Origin: Methylobacterium sp. J-077
Lineage (GTDB): Bacteria > Pseudomonadota > Alphaproteobacteria > Rhizobiales > Beijerinckiaceae
Direction: 5' to 3'
Assembly (NCBI RefSeq): GCF_022829365.1
Contig: NZ_JAKSYJ010000114.1
Location: 1 to 64,000 of the forward strand
Length of the DNA stretch: 64,000 nt
This document shows, in pieces, positions 46,613 to 54,741 of the stretch (positions are counted from its first letter, which is position 1; the number at the start of each line of letters is the position of its first letter). Under the pieces are notes generated by a model. It did no database searches. It had not been told where the DNA came from and worked only from the letters and a program-made list of their open reading frames with translations. Made by a program: the position numbers and the translations under genes.

Positions 46613-46622
46613 TTTACGCGTT

Positions 46623-47519
46623 TCAGGCGAGCTCGGTGTCCAGCTCGATCGCGAGTTCGCCGGCGAGCCAGCGGGCGAAGACCCGCAGGGGCGCCCGGCG
46701 GCGGGCATCGGCCGGGCAGACGAAATGGTGGCCGGTGTAGCGGATATCCTCTGCCCGTCCGGCGAGCGGCGCGACCAAGCGGCCGGCGGCGATCTCCCGC
46801 TCCGCGAGGCGGGTCGATTCGAGGGCGACGCCGAGCCCGTCCGCGGCGGCTGCCAGGGCGAGAAAACTCCGGTCGAACCGGATGGCGGCGGTCGGCGGCG
46901 GGGCGAGCCGGTTGCGCTCGAACCAATGACTCCAGCGCACCTGCTTGTTGTCGCTCTGGATCAAGGTCTGCGCGAACAGGTCGGCGGGACCGGCGATCCG
47001 GGCGGCGCGCGCGGGATCGCAGAGCGGCGTCACCGTCTCGAGCCCGAGCGGCATGCGCACCAACCCCTCGCCCCGGGGCGGGCCGTAGACGATGTCGGCG
47101 TCGAACTCGTCGGTGATGAAGCGGGCGTAGTCCATGCCGGCCGCCAGGCGCACCTCGAAGCCCGGATGCTCGCTGAGAAAGCGCGCCAGCCGCGGCGCCA
47201 GCCACTGGGCGGCGAAGCTCGGCGCGCAGTGCAGCCGCAGCAATTGCGGCCCGCGGTTCGCCACGAGGTCGAGGCCGCGGTTCAATTCGGCGAAGGCCCG
47301 GCCGACATGGTCGCACAGGGCCTCGCCGGCCGGGGTCGGGGTGATGCCCTGCCCGATCCGCTCAAACAGGGCGACGCCGAGGGACTCCTCCATCTTGCGC
47401 ACGGCGTGGCTGACCGCGCTCGGCGACAGGTTCAATTCGCCGGCCGCCGCCTTGAACGAGCGTCGCCGCGCGGCGGCTTCGAAGATCCGGACGGCGGACA
47501 GGGGAACGGGCGGACGCAT
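46623..47519 (-). CDS. LysR family transcriptional regulator (GcvA-like)
   Basis: 298 residues. The N-terminal winged HTH is typical: 'LSAVRIFEAAARRRSFKAAAGELNLSPSAVSHAVRKMEESLGVALF', followed by 'TPAGEALCDHVGRAF' and a periplasmic-binding-like effector domain. The GcvA-like pattern is seen in 'VPLSAVRIFEAAARRRSF' and in 'DADIVYGPPRGEGLVRMPLG'. It lies upstream of, and in the same direction as, the SDR/transketolase/TRAP operon with a 211-base gap, so it is probably the local activator or repressor of that operon. The effector is probably the transported acid or a derivative (inference). Confidence 0.9.
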   Translation of the reverse strand: MRPPVPLSAVRIFEAAARRRSFKAAAGELNLSPSAVSHAVRKMEESLGVALFERIGQGITPTPAGEALCDHVGRAFAELNRGLDLVANRGPQLLRLHCAPSFAAQWLAPRLARFLSEHPGFEVRLAAGMDYARFITDEFDADIVYGPPRGEGLVRMPLGLETVTPLCDPARAARIAGPADLFAQTLIQSDNKQVRWSHWFERNRLAPPPTAAIRFDRSFLALAAAADGLGVALESTRLAEREIAAGRLVAPLAGRAEDIRYTGHHFVCPADARRRAPLRVFARWLAGELAIELDTELA

Positions 47520-47590
47520 TCGAAGCAGAATGGGCCCGGGCTAACCGTGCTGGCAATGGCCGCGAAGCAGACCCCGCCGAACGGCTCGCC

Positions 47591-47881
47591 TCAAGCCGCC
47601 AGAGCCGTTCTGACGTCCCGGCCCTGCGCCTGATCCATGATCTCGCCGATCCGCTCGCCGACGGCGATGGCGATCTCCGCCGAGGCCGCGCCTTCCGAGC
47701 CCTGCTGGCAGATCCGGGTGAGGACGTCGGTCACGCGCTGTTCCATGACGGTCAGGATGGCCGCAGCGGCCGCGGGCTGTGCACCTCGGAGCACGGCCGC
47801 GAGATCGCAATAGGCGTCCTGGAGGAGCCGCAGCGTCAGGCGCTCGACAGCCTGTTCGTCTTCCGCCTTCAAGGCACCCAT
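47591..47881 (-). CDS. Small helical hypothetical protein (96 residues)
   Basis: Starts at the Met at 47881 with a strong GAGGGAGG upstream. The protein is all-helical and soluble: 'ALKAEDEQAVERLTLRLLQD', 'AYCDLAAVLRGAQPAAAAAILTVMEQRVTDVLTR', 'GSEGAASAEIAIAVGERIGE'. No known domain or export signal. It lies next to the small exported-protein cluster, but there is no evidence it belongs with it. Confidence 0.6.
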   Translation of the reverse strand: MGALKAEDEQAVERLTLRLLQDAYCDLAAVLRGAQPAAAAAILTVMEQRVTDVLTRICQQGSEGAASAEIAIAVGERIGEIMDQAQGRDVRTALAA

Positions 47882-47997
47882 GCCACGCCTCCCTCGGGTC
47901 GCTCGATACACGGTGGGGCGGACGCGTTAACGGCGCGTAAACCGGCCGCGCCGCGCGACGCGATCGGCTAACCATGCCGGATCGGGGCAACCCGGGA

Positions 47998-48447
47998 TCA
48001 GCACCCGGAGCAGATGCCGCTCGCGGCATCCCGACCGCCCTTCAACAGGCGGTCCATCATTGCCTCGCGGTCGTAGGTCGGCGTCGCGACACCCGTCGAT
48101 GCCGGCCTGCCCGCCGAGGCGAGAACCGGCGGCTTCAGGAGTTCGCCGGGGCGCAACGCTTCCCAGGTCATGCGGCTGCGCCGGGACGTATCCAGGGCCG
48201 CGTTCGGGTTCAGGCCGCGCGGCTCTACCGCGGCGACCGGGACCGTCATGGTCCCGGGAATGACGATGCGCGGCAGGTCGACGACCGATTCGACTTGCGC
48301 CTCCGGAACCACCGACACCGGCTCCACCGGGGCGGATAAAGCGGTGCGCGGCAATGCGCTGTAGGCGGTCGGAACGTTCGGCAGACGCGAGCACGCCCCC
48401 GCCAGCAACACCAAACCTAAAGTCGCAATCCGCTTCACAGAGATCAT
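47998..48447 (-). CDS. Putative lipoprotein ending in C-S-G-C
   Basis: 149 residues from the Met at 48447. A signal sequence 'RIATLGLVLLAGACSRLPNV' looks like a lipobox, with Cys as the first mature residue. The mature part is Pro/Val-rich and probably extended ('APVEPVSVVPEAQVESVVDL'), then 'DREAMMDRLLKGGRDAASGI' directly before the terminal C-S-G-C. The very C-terminal C-x-G-C matches the end of the protein at 49463-49732 and the internal motif of the proteins at 20804-21217 and 48765-49346. It is divergent from the gene at 48765. The function is unknown; a membrane-tethered thiol or metal ligand is conceivable. Confidence 0.6.
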   Translation of the reverse strand: MISVKRIATLGLVLLAGACSRLPNVPTAYSALPRTALSAPVEPVSVVPEAQVESVVDLPRIVIPGTMTVPVAAVEPRGLNPNAALDTSRRSRMTWEALRPGELLKPPVLASAGRPASTGVATPTYDREAMMDRLLKGGRDAASGICSGC

Positions 48448-48764
48448 GTGCGCCCAGATGCAAGACCCGGCCGAAATCTCCGGCCGCAAGACACTGAATT
48501 AATCACATATTAAGCCGTTTGTCCAATCGACCTCTGGCAACATGACTTGCGAATAGCGTGAAACCATCGATTGATAACCGAAAATCAGGCAATGATCTTG
48601 GGAAGCTCAAATCCGGGCATCCGAAGCATCGCCGGTACGGGCGGCCCGAAACCGCGCCCTTGCCATACGTATTGAGTACCGAAGACCCAAGAAAATGGTT
48701 TGCTCGACCGCGCCCTCGGGGCAACAAGAAGCTTGGCGGCGCTGGACCGTCGCCGAGATGGGTC
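48448..48764. other. Divergent promoter region of two C-x-G-C genes
   Basis: About 317 bases between the divergent lipoprotein and exported-protein genes. The middle (48500-48600) is AT-richer than the flanks and can serve as a bidirectional promoter. The frame of the right-hand gene is open back to 48558, but that part lacks protein-like features and precedes the signal peptide. Confidence 0.4.
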
Positions 48765-49346
48765 ATGAAGAGCGTTGTACACTCCTTGGCAGCCGCGCTT
48801 GCTGCATTCGCCGTCGCGTTGCCGTCCTTGAGCGCGGCCGCCCCCGCGAGCCCGACCGCGGGCCAACCCGGTACAGGCGTCGATCGCAGCGCGCTCATCG
48901 CCGAGCGACAGCAGCGGACCTGGCAGCAGCTTTCGGGCTCCATCTGCACCGGCTGCATCACCGCGGCCAACCGCGTCGCGCCCGTCAGCTATGACAAGCC
49001 GAGCCTGATCGCGCTGGCGCAGCCGGTCCCGCGCCTTGAGACGGTCGCACGCCGCCCCCGGGCGACGGTGCGGCTCGCCCAGCTGCGGAAGCGCTACGCC
49101 CGGCTCCAGCGGCGCGACCGCCGCAGGTTCGCGGTACGGGCGCATCCCCTCCGGCTGGCGAAGCGCCTGCATCCGCGGAAACTCGCGCAGTTCCACACGG
49201 CGCCGGTCACATGGCCGGTGGGGTCGATGCCGGTCGCGTACCGGTTGCTCGAGCGTCCCGTCGAGCAACCGTGGGTGCCGCAGGACGATAACCGGTGGCA
49301 TGCGACGATCCTGCCCGCGTCGTCTCTGCACCCGCGGCGATCCTGA
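48765..49346 (+). CDS. Exported basic protein with C-T-G-C motif
   Basis: 193 residues from the ATG at 48765. Signal peptide 'LAAALAAFAVALPSLSAAAP'. The mature N-terminus has 'ALIAERQQRTWQQLSGSICTGCITAANRVAP', followed by a strongly basic Arg/Leu-rich region ('LRKRYARLQRRDRRRFAVRA') and an aromatic end 'RPVEQPWVPQDDNRWHATIL'. The R-Q-Q...S-I-C-T-G-C core is shared with the protein at 20804-21217. It stands divergently from a C-S-G-C lipoprotein and upstream of a C-I-G-C protein, so the three probably act together in the periplasm or envelope. No known family was recognised. Confidence 0.6.
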   Translation: MKSVVHSLAAALAAFAVALPSLSAAAPASPTAGQPGTGVDRSALIAERQQRTWQQLSGSICTGCITAANRVAPVSYDKPSLIALAQPVPRLETVARRPRATVRLAQLRKRYARLQRRDRRRFAVRAHPLRLAKRLHPRKLAQFHTAPVTWPVGSMPVAYRLLERPVEQPWVPQDDNRWHATILPASSLHPRRS

Positions 49347-49429
49347 TACGCTGCGGAGCTGCGCTCCGCCGCATTTCGGGATGGGCCCCGAAACGCCGCA
49401 CGGCAGCCGGGGAGGGGGATTGAACCCCG

Positions 49430-49455
49430 CCACCCGCATCACGTTGTGCGGGTGG
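49430..49455 (+). promoter_or_regulatory. Hairpin overlapping the ribosome binding site of the C-I-G-C gene
   Basis: CCACCCGCA (49430-49438) and TGCGGGTGG (49447-49455) form a perfect 9-bp GC-rich stem with an 8-base loop. The 3' arm contains most of the GGTGGAG ribosome binding site (49451-49457) of the gene starting at 49463. In mRNA this would hide the site, so translation may be controlled by temperature, a ligand, a protein or upstream translation. Confidence 0.5.
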
Positions 49456-49462
49456 AGCCTCC

Positions 49463-49732
49463 ATGACCGTCATCCGCCTCGTTGCCGCCGGCCTCGCGGT
49501 CGTGTTCAGCCTCAGTGCCGCGCGGGCGGCGGACGGCGATCTCACCGACAGCATCGACCGGCCTACCGCGGCCGAGCCGGTTCAGGATGCCGCGGCCAGC
49601 GCCGCCGACGCGCGGCCCGCCGCGGTGACCCTGCCCGAACAGCGGGTGACCATGCCGGCGCCGGTACAGAAGCCGTTGCCGCCGCTGAAACCCCTGCCGA
49701 AATGGGATCCGCACGTCTGCATCGGCTGCTGA
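49463..49732 (+). CDS. Small exported protein ending in C-I-G-C
   Basis: 89 residues with signal peptide 'RLVAAGLAVVFSLSAARAAD'. The mature part is acidic then Pro-rich ('VTMPAPVQKPLPPLKPLPKW') and ends exactly in 'DPHVCIGC'. A terminal Cys-x-Gly-Cys in such a short exported protein is distinctive and repeats in the lipoprotein at 47998-48447. Possible roles include metal or haem capture, disulfide exchange or attachment by a modifying enzyme; none is demonstrated. The ribosome binding site lies in the hairpin at 49430-49455. Confidence 0.65.
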   Translation: MTVIRLVAAGLAVVFSLSAARAADGDLTDSIDRPTAAEPVQDAAASAADARPAAVTLPEQRVTMPAPVQKPLPPLKPLPKWDPHVCIGC

Positions 49733-49876
49733 GCGCTTCCCGATGCGGTCGGCATCGGTTCGTCAGCACGGGCTCAGCAGAGGCGACCTGATGCATCAGG
49801 TCGCTGGCTCCGGGCGGAACTCGGCGACGTCCGAACACGTCGACTCGGTGAACCCCAAACCCTTGAGAGCCTGACC

Positions 49877-50140
49877 ATGCGCGCCCTTCTCCTCGCCGGC
49901 CTCTGCCTCTCTCCGATCGTCGCGACCCCCGTCCTGGCGCAGGTGCAACAGGGCAATTCCAACGCGGCCAACCAATCTATGGAATACAACAGCCAGATGC
50001 GCTCCCTGCGGCAGGAGCAGACGACGCAGGGCAACACCCTCCAGATGAACATCGAGCGGAACCAGGCCGCGACGCCGGCCCCCAATACCGGGCCGAACGC
50101 GATCGGCCCGATCGGTGGCGGCACCGGCGTCGGCCGCTGA
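49877..50140 (+). CDS. Small exported Asn/Gln-rich protein
   Basis: 87 residues with signal peptide 'ALLLAGLCLSPIVATPVLAQ'. The mature part is rich in Gln, Asn and Met ('QVQQGNSNAANQSMEYNSQM', 'LRQEQTTQGNTLQMNIERNQ') and ends in a Gly-rich tail 'GPNAIGPIGGGTGVGR'. It has no cysteine after the signal peptide, so it lacks the C-x-G-C motif of its neighbours. Composition suggests a flexible or self-associating envelope protein. GAGAG lies upstream of the ATG. The family is unknown. Confidence 0.6.
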   Translation: MRALLLAGLCLSPIVATPVLAQVQQGNSNAANQSMEYNSQMRSLRQEQTTQGNTLQMNIERNQAATPAPNTGPNAIGPIGGGTGVGR

Positions 50141-50244
50141 GCCGGCGGCTTGTCCCAAACGATCGCAGGATCGCAGATTAACCGCCCCGGAAGGCCGACG
50201 CGGTGAACCTGCCAGGGTATCCGTCTGCGGATTCCCGGCAGCCG

Positions 50245-51141
50245 TCACGCCGCCGCGGGCAGGGCAGGGCGGCTCTCGATCGCCTCGCGCACGACCGCCT
50301 CGACCTCGGCGCGCCGAGCGCCGGACAGGGGCTTGCGCGGACCGCGCACGTGCTCGGTCGAGTTGATCGCGAGGGATTCAGCGAGCTTGATGTTCTGGAC
50401 GAGATACGTCGAGACATCGAGGTCGAGGAGCGGCCGGAACCAGCGGTAGATCGCCAGCGCCTCCTTGATGCGGCCCGCCTGCATCAGCCGGTAGATCGCC
50501 ACCGTCTCGGAGGGAAAGGCGCAGACGAGGCCGGCGACCCAGCCGCAGGCGCCGACCGCGAGGGCTTCCAGGGCGAGATTGTCGACGCCGGTCAGGACGG
50601 CGTAGCGGTCGCCCAAGCGGTTGATGATCTCGGTGGTGCGGCGGATGTCGTCGGAGGATTCCTTGATGGCGACGAAGCGCGGATCTGCGGCCAGGTCCTC
50701 CATGATCTCGGGGGTCACGTCGACCCGGTAGGCGACGCGGTTGGAATATATCATCACCGGCAGGTCGCCCGCGGCCGCGACGGCCCGCAGGGCCTCGACC
50801 GTCTCGGCCGGGTCGGTGTGATAGATCGGGCTCGGCACCACCATGAGGCCGCTGGCCCCGGCCTTGGCCGCCTTGGCGGCGAGGTCGCAGGCCTCGCGGG
50901 TGCCCGCCTCCGACACGGTCAGCAGGGTCGGCTTGCCCTGGGTGACCGACTGGGCCCGCTGGAGCACTTCGATGCGCTCGTCGTGGGACAGCATCGGCCC
51001 CTCGCCGAGGGATCCGCAGACGATGATGCCGTCGCAGCCCGCCTCCATCTGGAAGGCGAAGCAGCGCTCCATCTCGGCATGGTCGAGGCTGCCGTCGGGC
51101 TTGAACTTGGTCGTGACGGCGGGGATGACACCTGTCCACAT
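50245..51141 (-). CDS. Dihydrodipicolinate synthase family aldolase/deaminase
   Basis: 298 residues from the ATG at 51141, with AAGGAAAA upstream. It is a DapA-type barrel: 'GVIPAVTTKFKPDGSLDHAEM', 'GIIVCGSLGEGPMLSHDERIEVL', catalytic Tyr in 'LPVMIYSNRVAYRVDVTPEIM', Schiff-base Lys in 'FVAIKESSDDIRRTTEI' and 'VLTGVDNLALEALAVGACGWV'. The pattern around 'YRVDVTPEIM' and 'KESSDDIRR' resembles family members acting in hydroxyproline breakdown (Pyr4H2C deaminase) or on keto-sugar acids more than true DapA. It is followed upstream by a complete Liv transporter, suggesting amino-acid-like substrate uptake and breakdown. Confidence 0.85.
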   Translation of the reverse strand: MWTGVIPAVTTKFKPDGSLDHAEMERCFAFQMEAGCDGIIVCGSLGEGPMLSHDERIEVLQRAQSVTQGKPTLLTVSEAGTREACDLAAKAAKAGASGLMVVPSPIYHTDPAETVEALRAVAAAGDLPVMIYSNRVAYRVDVTPEIMEDLAADPRFVAIKESSDDIRRTTEIINRLGDRYAVLTGVDNLALEALAVGACGWVAGLVCAFPSETVAIYRLMQAGRIKEALAIYRWFRPLLDLDVSTYLVQNIKLAESLAINSTEHVRGPRKPLSGARRAEVEAVVREAIESRPALPAAA

Positions 51142-51268
51142 GGTCGATTTTCCTTTTGTGTCAACGCGTTGAACAGCACCGCGCCTGGGTTGCGCGGCCA
51201 TGGCTTCGCCCACGCCTCGCGCGGCGCGGCGGCGAAATCGGCCTGCCCGTCGGGGCAGGGGGCGCGGC

Positions 51269-52270
51269 TCAGGCCGCCTCGACGGCCGGTGCCTCCGCGC
51301 GGGTGGCGGTCAGGACCGGACGCGTCTTGCCCCGCTCGGCCCGGCGGCGGCGCAGGTGCAGGAACTCGCCGACGATGCCGCGCCGGAAGAACGAGACGCA
51401 GACGATGAAGATCAGGCCGATCACCACGGTCACGAGGTCGCCGATGGTCGCGAGGTAGTTCTGCAGCCCGACCACCAGCCCCGCCCCGAGCAGCGGCCCG
51501 AAGATCGTGCCGACGCCTCCGAGCAGAGTCATCAGCACCACCTCGGTCGAGGTGTGCAGCGAGACGTCGTTGAGGGAGACGAGCTGGAACACCAGCGCCT
51601 TCATCGCCCCGGCATAGCCGGCGATCGCCGCCGAGATCACGAAGGCCAGGAGCTTGAACCGGTCGGTGTCGTAGCCGAGCGAGGTCGCCCGGGCCTCGTT
51701 GTCCCGCACCGCCTGCAGGATCTGGCCGAAGGGCGAGTGGACCACGCGGTCGACGAACAGGAAGCCCGCCGCGAACAGCGCCAGCGTCACGTAGTACATC
51801 ACCGTGTCGGAGGAGAGGTCGAGCCCGAACAGGCTGCCGCGCGGGATGCCCTGGAGCCCGTCCTCGCCGCCGGTCCAGCGGATCTGCACCGCCAGGAAGT
51901 AGACGATCTGCGAGAGCGCCAGGGTGATCATCGCGAAGTAGATGCCCCGCCGCCGGATCGCGAGGCCGCCGATGGCGAAGCCGACCAAAGCCGCCGCGGC
52001 GACGCCCGCTCCGAACGCCGCCGGCATCCCCAGCGGGTGGTTGCCGAAGCGGATCATCAGGGCGCCGGTGACGTAGCCGGCGCTGCCCAGGAAGGCGGCG
52101 TGCGCGAAGGACACGAGCCCGGTGAAGCCCAGGAGCAGGTTGAAGGCGCAGGCGAACAGCCCGTAGCACATCACCTTCATCACGAAGACCGGGTAGATCA
52201 GCCCCGGCACGAACGGCACGACCAGGGCAAGCCCGATCAGGACCAGAAAGATCTTGACGGTGTTCGACAT
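51269..52270 (-). CDS. livM: Branched-chain amino-acid ABC permease (LivM type)
   Basis: 333 residues, GAGGGGAG upstream of the ATG. About ten membrane helices with the LivM hallmark 'GFTGLVSFAHAAFLGSAGYVTGALM', then 'FAMITLALSQIVYFLAVQIRWTGGEDGL' and the EAA-like cytoplasmic loop 'SPFGQILQAVRDNEARATSLGYDTDRFKLLAFVISAAIAGYAGAM'. It forms the import channel with LivH (stop 9 bases away). Ligands of this family include branched-chain amino acids, urea, amides and other small acids. Confidence 0.93.
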   Translation of the reverse strand: MSNTVKIFLVLIGLALVVPFVPGLIYPVFVMKVMCYGLFACAFNLLLGFTGLVSFAHAAFLGSAGYVTGALMIRFGNHPLGMPAAFGAGVAAAALVGFAIGGLAIRRRGIYFAMITLALSQIVYFLAVQIRWTGGEDGLQGIPRGSLFGLDLSSDTVMYYVTLALFAAGFLFVDRVVHSPFGQILQAVRDNEARATSLGYDTDRFKLLAFVISAAIAGYAGAMKALVFQLVSLNDVSLHTSTEVVLMTLLGGVGTIFGPLLGAGLVVGLQNYLATIGDLVTVVIGLIFIVCVSFFRRGIVGEFLHLRRRRAERGKTRPVLTATRAEAPAVEAA

Positions 52271-52279
52271 CGGCTCCCC

Positions 52280-53182
52280 TCAGGCTTCGCGGCCGAACAG
52301 GCCGGCCGGACGCACCAGCAGGGCCAGCGCCATGATGACGAACACCACCACGGTGGAGGCCTCGGGGTAGACCACCTTGGTCAGCCCCTCGATCAGCCCG
52401 AGGGCGAGGCCGGTCATCATCGCGCCGAGGATCGAGCCGAGGCCGCCGATCACCACCACGGCGAAGACGATATTGAGCAGGTTGCCGCCCATCAGCGGCG
52501 TCACCTGCATGATCGGCGCGGCCAGCACCCCGGCGATGCCGGCGAGCGCCACGCCGAAGCCGTAGGTCAGGGTGATCATCACCGGCACGTTGATGCCGAA
52601 GGCCTGGAGCAGGCGCGGGTTCTCGGTGCCGGCACGGAGATAGGCACCGAGCTTGGTCCGCTCGAACAGGTACCAGGTGCCGAAGCAGATCAGCAGCGAG
52701 GCCACGACCACGAAGACGCGGTACTTCGGCAGCAGCATGAAGCCGACATCGACCGGCCCCTGCAGGATCTCCGGTGGCTCGTAGCCCTGGCCGGAGACGC
52801 CGAACGCGTACCGGAACGCCCCCTCCATCACCAGAGCAACCCCGAAGGTCAGGAGCAGGCCGTAGAGGTGGTCGAGATGGTAGAGGCGGCGCAGCAGCGT
52901 GCGCTCGATGACCATGCCGAACAGGGCGACGCAGAGCGGCGCCAGCACAAGCGCGACCCAGAAGTTGATCTGGAAGTCCGGATAGCCGAGCCAGGGCCCG
53001 ATTTGGGTCAGACCGATCCAGGCCAGGAACGCGGCCATCATGAACTGCGCCCCGTGGGTAAAGTTGATGATGTTGAGCAGCCCGAAGATGATCGCGAGCC
53101 CCATGCTCAGCAGGGCGTAAAAGCAGCCGCCGATGAGGCCGATGGTGAGCTGGGCCATGAAGGCCTGGAGGGTGATGTCCAT
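52280..53182 (-). CDS. livH: Branched-chain amino-acid ABC permease (LivH type)
   Basis: 300 residues from the Met at 53182 (M-D-I-T-L-Q-A-F). LivH hallmarks: 'GLIGGCFYALLSMGLAIIFGLLNIINFTHGAQFMMAAFLAW', 'ALVMEGAFRYAFG' and the cytoplasmic loop 'RTKLGAYLRAGTENPRLLQAFGINVPVMITLTYGFGVALAGIAGVL'. It partners LivM, LivG and LivF in this cluster. A repeat-containing gap of about 295 bases separates it from the binding-protein gene, which may allow different expression levels. Confidence 0.93.
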   Translation of the reverse strand: MDITLQAFMAQLTIGLIGGCFYALLSMGLAIIFGLLNIINFTHGAQFMMAAFLAWIGLTQIGPWLGYPDFQINFWVALVLAPLCVALFGMVIERTLLRRLYHLDHLYGLLLTFGVALVMEGAFRYAFGVSGQGYEPPEILQGPVDVGFMLLPKYRVFVVVASLLICFGTWYLFERTKLGAYLRAGTENPRLLQAFGINVPVMITLTYGFGVALAGIAGVLAAPIMQVTPLMGGNLLNIVFAVVVIGGLGSILGAMMTGLALGLIEGLTKVVYPEASTVVVFVIMALALLVRPAGLFGREA

Positions 53183-53289
53183 GGCGGGGTCACCGGCGAG
53201 TTTGAGGGATCGGGCGGTCTTTTGGGGGATGCGCCACAAGGGCTACGACTACACAGGGTGGAGGCACAGTCGCTCTTGCAGGGCTCGAC

Positions 53290-53390
53290 GTGCCCCCCTC
53301 TCCCGAGCGGGAAAGGGTTGGGGTGAGGGGCCAGGTCTTTCCGGAGATGTCGCATCCCTCACCCTGTCCCTCTCCCGCACGGGAGAGGGG
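53290..53390. repeat. Intergenic inverted-repeat element (CCCTCTCCCG family)
   Basis: The right part holds a perfect hairpin CCCTCTCCCG-ca-CGGGAGAGGG (53368-53389). The left arm GCGGGAAAGGG..GGGTGAGGG (about 53307-53329) is an inverted near-copy of CCCTCACCC..CCCTCTCCCGC (53355-53378). This looks like a dispersed palindromic element placed between livH and the binding-protein gene. It may act in mRNA stability or termination. Confidence 0.6.
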
Positions 53391-53476
53391 ACCTTCGCCT
53401 TCCACGCGCAACGATGTGACGGCGTCCGCCATGCAACCTTTGTCGCTCGGTGCCACCAGGGGGAGGGTTTCTCGCC

Positions 53477-54697
53477 TCAGCCCTTGGCGTTGAGCGGGCA
53501 GGAATCGGACGGCTTCGGGAACACGTCGTCGCCCTTCAGGACCGATCGGACGTTGTAGAAGTCCCAGTCGCGCTTCGATTCCGCCGGCTTCTTCACCTGC
53601 AGGAGCAGCATGTCGTGGACGAGGGCGCCGTCGGCGCGCAGCTTGCCGTTGCGGATCACCGCGTCGTCGATGGTCATGGTGCGGAGCTTGGCCATCACGG
53701 CGCCGGCCTCGTCGGTGCCGGCCGCCGCGATCGCCTTGAGATAGCTCAGCGCCGCCGAGTAGACCTCCGCCTGCGAGGCGCTCGGCATACGCTTCATCTT
53801 GGCGAAGTATTTCTCCGCGAAGGCGCGGGAACGGTCGTCGTAATCCCAGTAGAACGCTTCCGTGAGGTACATGTCCTGGGCCTTGGCCAGCCCGAGGCTC
53901 TTCACGTCGGTGATGTAGGTCAGCAGTGGGGCGATCACCTGCTTGTCGCTGCGCCCGATGCCGTACTCGGCGGCCTGCTTGACGGCGTTGACCGTGTCGC
54001 TGCCGGCATTGGCCAGCGCGATCACCTGCGCGCCGCTCCCCTGCGCCTTCAGCATGAAGGAGGAGAAGTCGCCCCCCGGGAAGGGGTGGCGCGAGACGCC
54101 CAGCACCTTGCCGGCCTCGGCCTCGACCACCGCGGAGGCATCCTTCTCGAGGGAATGGCCGAAGGTATAATCGGCGGTGACGAAGTACCAGGTCTTGCGG
54201 CCGGTCTTCAGCAGCGCCTTGGCGGTGCCGGCCGCGAGCGCGTAGGTGTTCACCATCCACTGCGCATTGAGCGGCGAGCACTTCTCGTTGATCGCCGCCA
54301 TGGCGACGCCGGCCGAGAGCATCGTCACCCGGTTCTTCTGCTTGGCGATCTCCATGACGGCGAGCGCCGTCGAGGAGGTCGGGAAATCGGCGATCATGTC
54401 GACCTTGCCCTGGTCGAACCATTCCCGTGCGAGGTTGGCGGCGATGTCGGGCTTGTTCTGGTGGTCGGCCGCGATGAGCTCGACGGGGGCGTTCAGGACC
54501 TTGCCGCCCATCTCGTCGATGGCGATCTGCGCCGCTACGGCCGAGCCGCGCCCGGTGAAGTCGGAATAGATCCCCGACAGGTCGTTGAGGATGCCGATCT
54601 TGACGACGCCGTCGCTGATCGCCTCGGCGGCGAGCGCCGGGAGGGCCGCCGACGCGAGCGACGCGCCGAGCACGTAACCGATGAACCGTGACCGCAT
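53477..54697 (-). CDS. Branched-chain amino-acid-type ABC substrate-binding protein (LivJ/K family)
   Basis: 406 residues from the ATG at 54697 with AGGAGG upstream. Signal peptide 'YVLGASLASAALPALAAEAI'. The mature part is a periplasmic-binding type I protein: 'VVKIGILNDLSGIYSDFTGRGSAVAAQIAIDEMG', 'MIADFPTSSTALAVMEIAKQKNRVTMLSAGVAMA', 'WYFVTADYTFGHSLEKDASAVVEAEAGKVLG' and 'GGDFSSFMLKAQGSGAQVIALANAGSDTVNAVKQAAEYG'. This longer subgroup often binds aromatic or other acids and amides rather than leucine. It lies just downstream of LivF and LivG. Confidence 0.93.
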   Translation of the reverse strand: MRSRFIGYVLGASLASAALPALAAEAISDGVVKIGILNDLSGIYSDFTGRGSAVAAQIAIDEMGGKVLNAPVELIAADHQNKPDIAANLAREWFDQGKVDMIADFPTSSTALAVMEIAKQKNRVTMLSAGVAMAAINEKCSPLNAQWMVNTYALAAGTAKALLKTGRKTWYFVTADYTFGHSLEKDASAVVEAEAGKVLGVSRHPFPGGDFSSFMLKAQGSGAQVIALANAGSDTVNAVKQAAEYGIGRSDKQVIAPLLTYITDVKSLGLAKAQDMYLTEAFYWDYDDRSRAFAEKYFAKMKRMPSASQAEVYSAALSYLKAIAAAGTDEAGAVMAKLRTMTIDDAVIRNGKLRADGALVHDMLLLQVKKPAESKRDWDFYNVRSVLKGDDVFPKPSDSCPLNAKG

Positions 54698-54741
54698 GTT
54701 CCTGGCCTCCTGTTCGTCCCGACTGTTCAATCGTGCAGGCC

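Noticed and set aside
51200..53326. 700-codon plus-strand frame opposite livM and livH
   Set aside because: Highly charged low-complexity translation with no domains; antisense to two clear permease genes.
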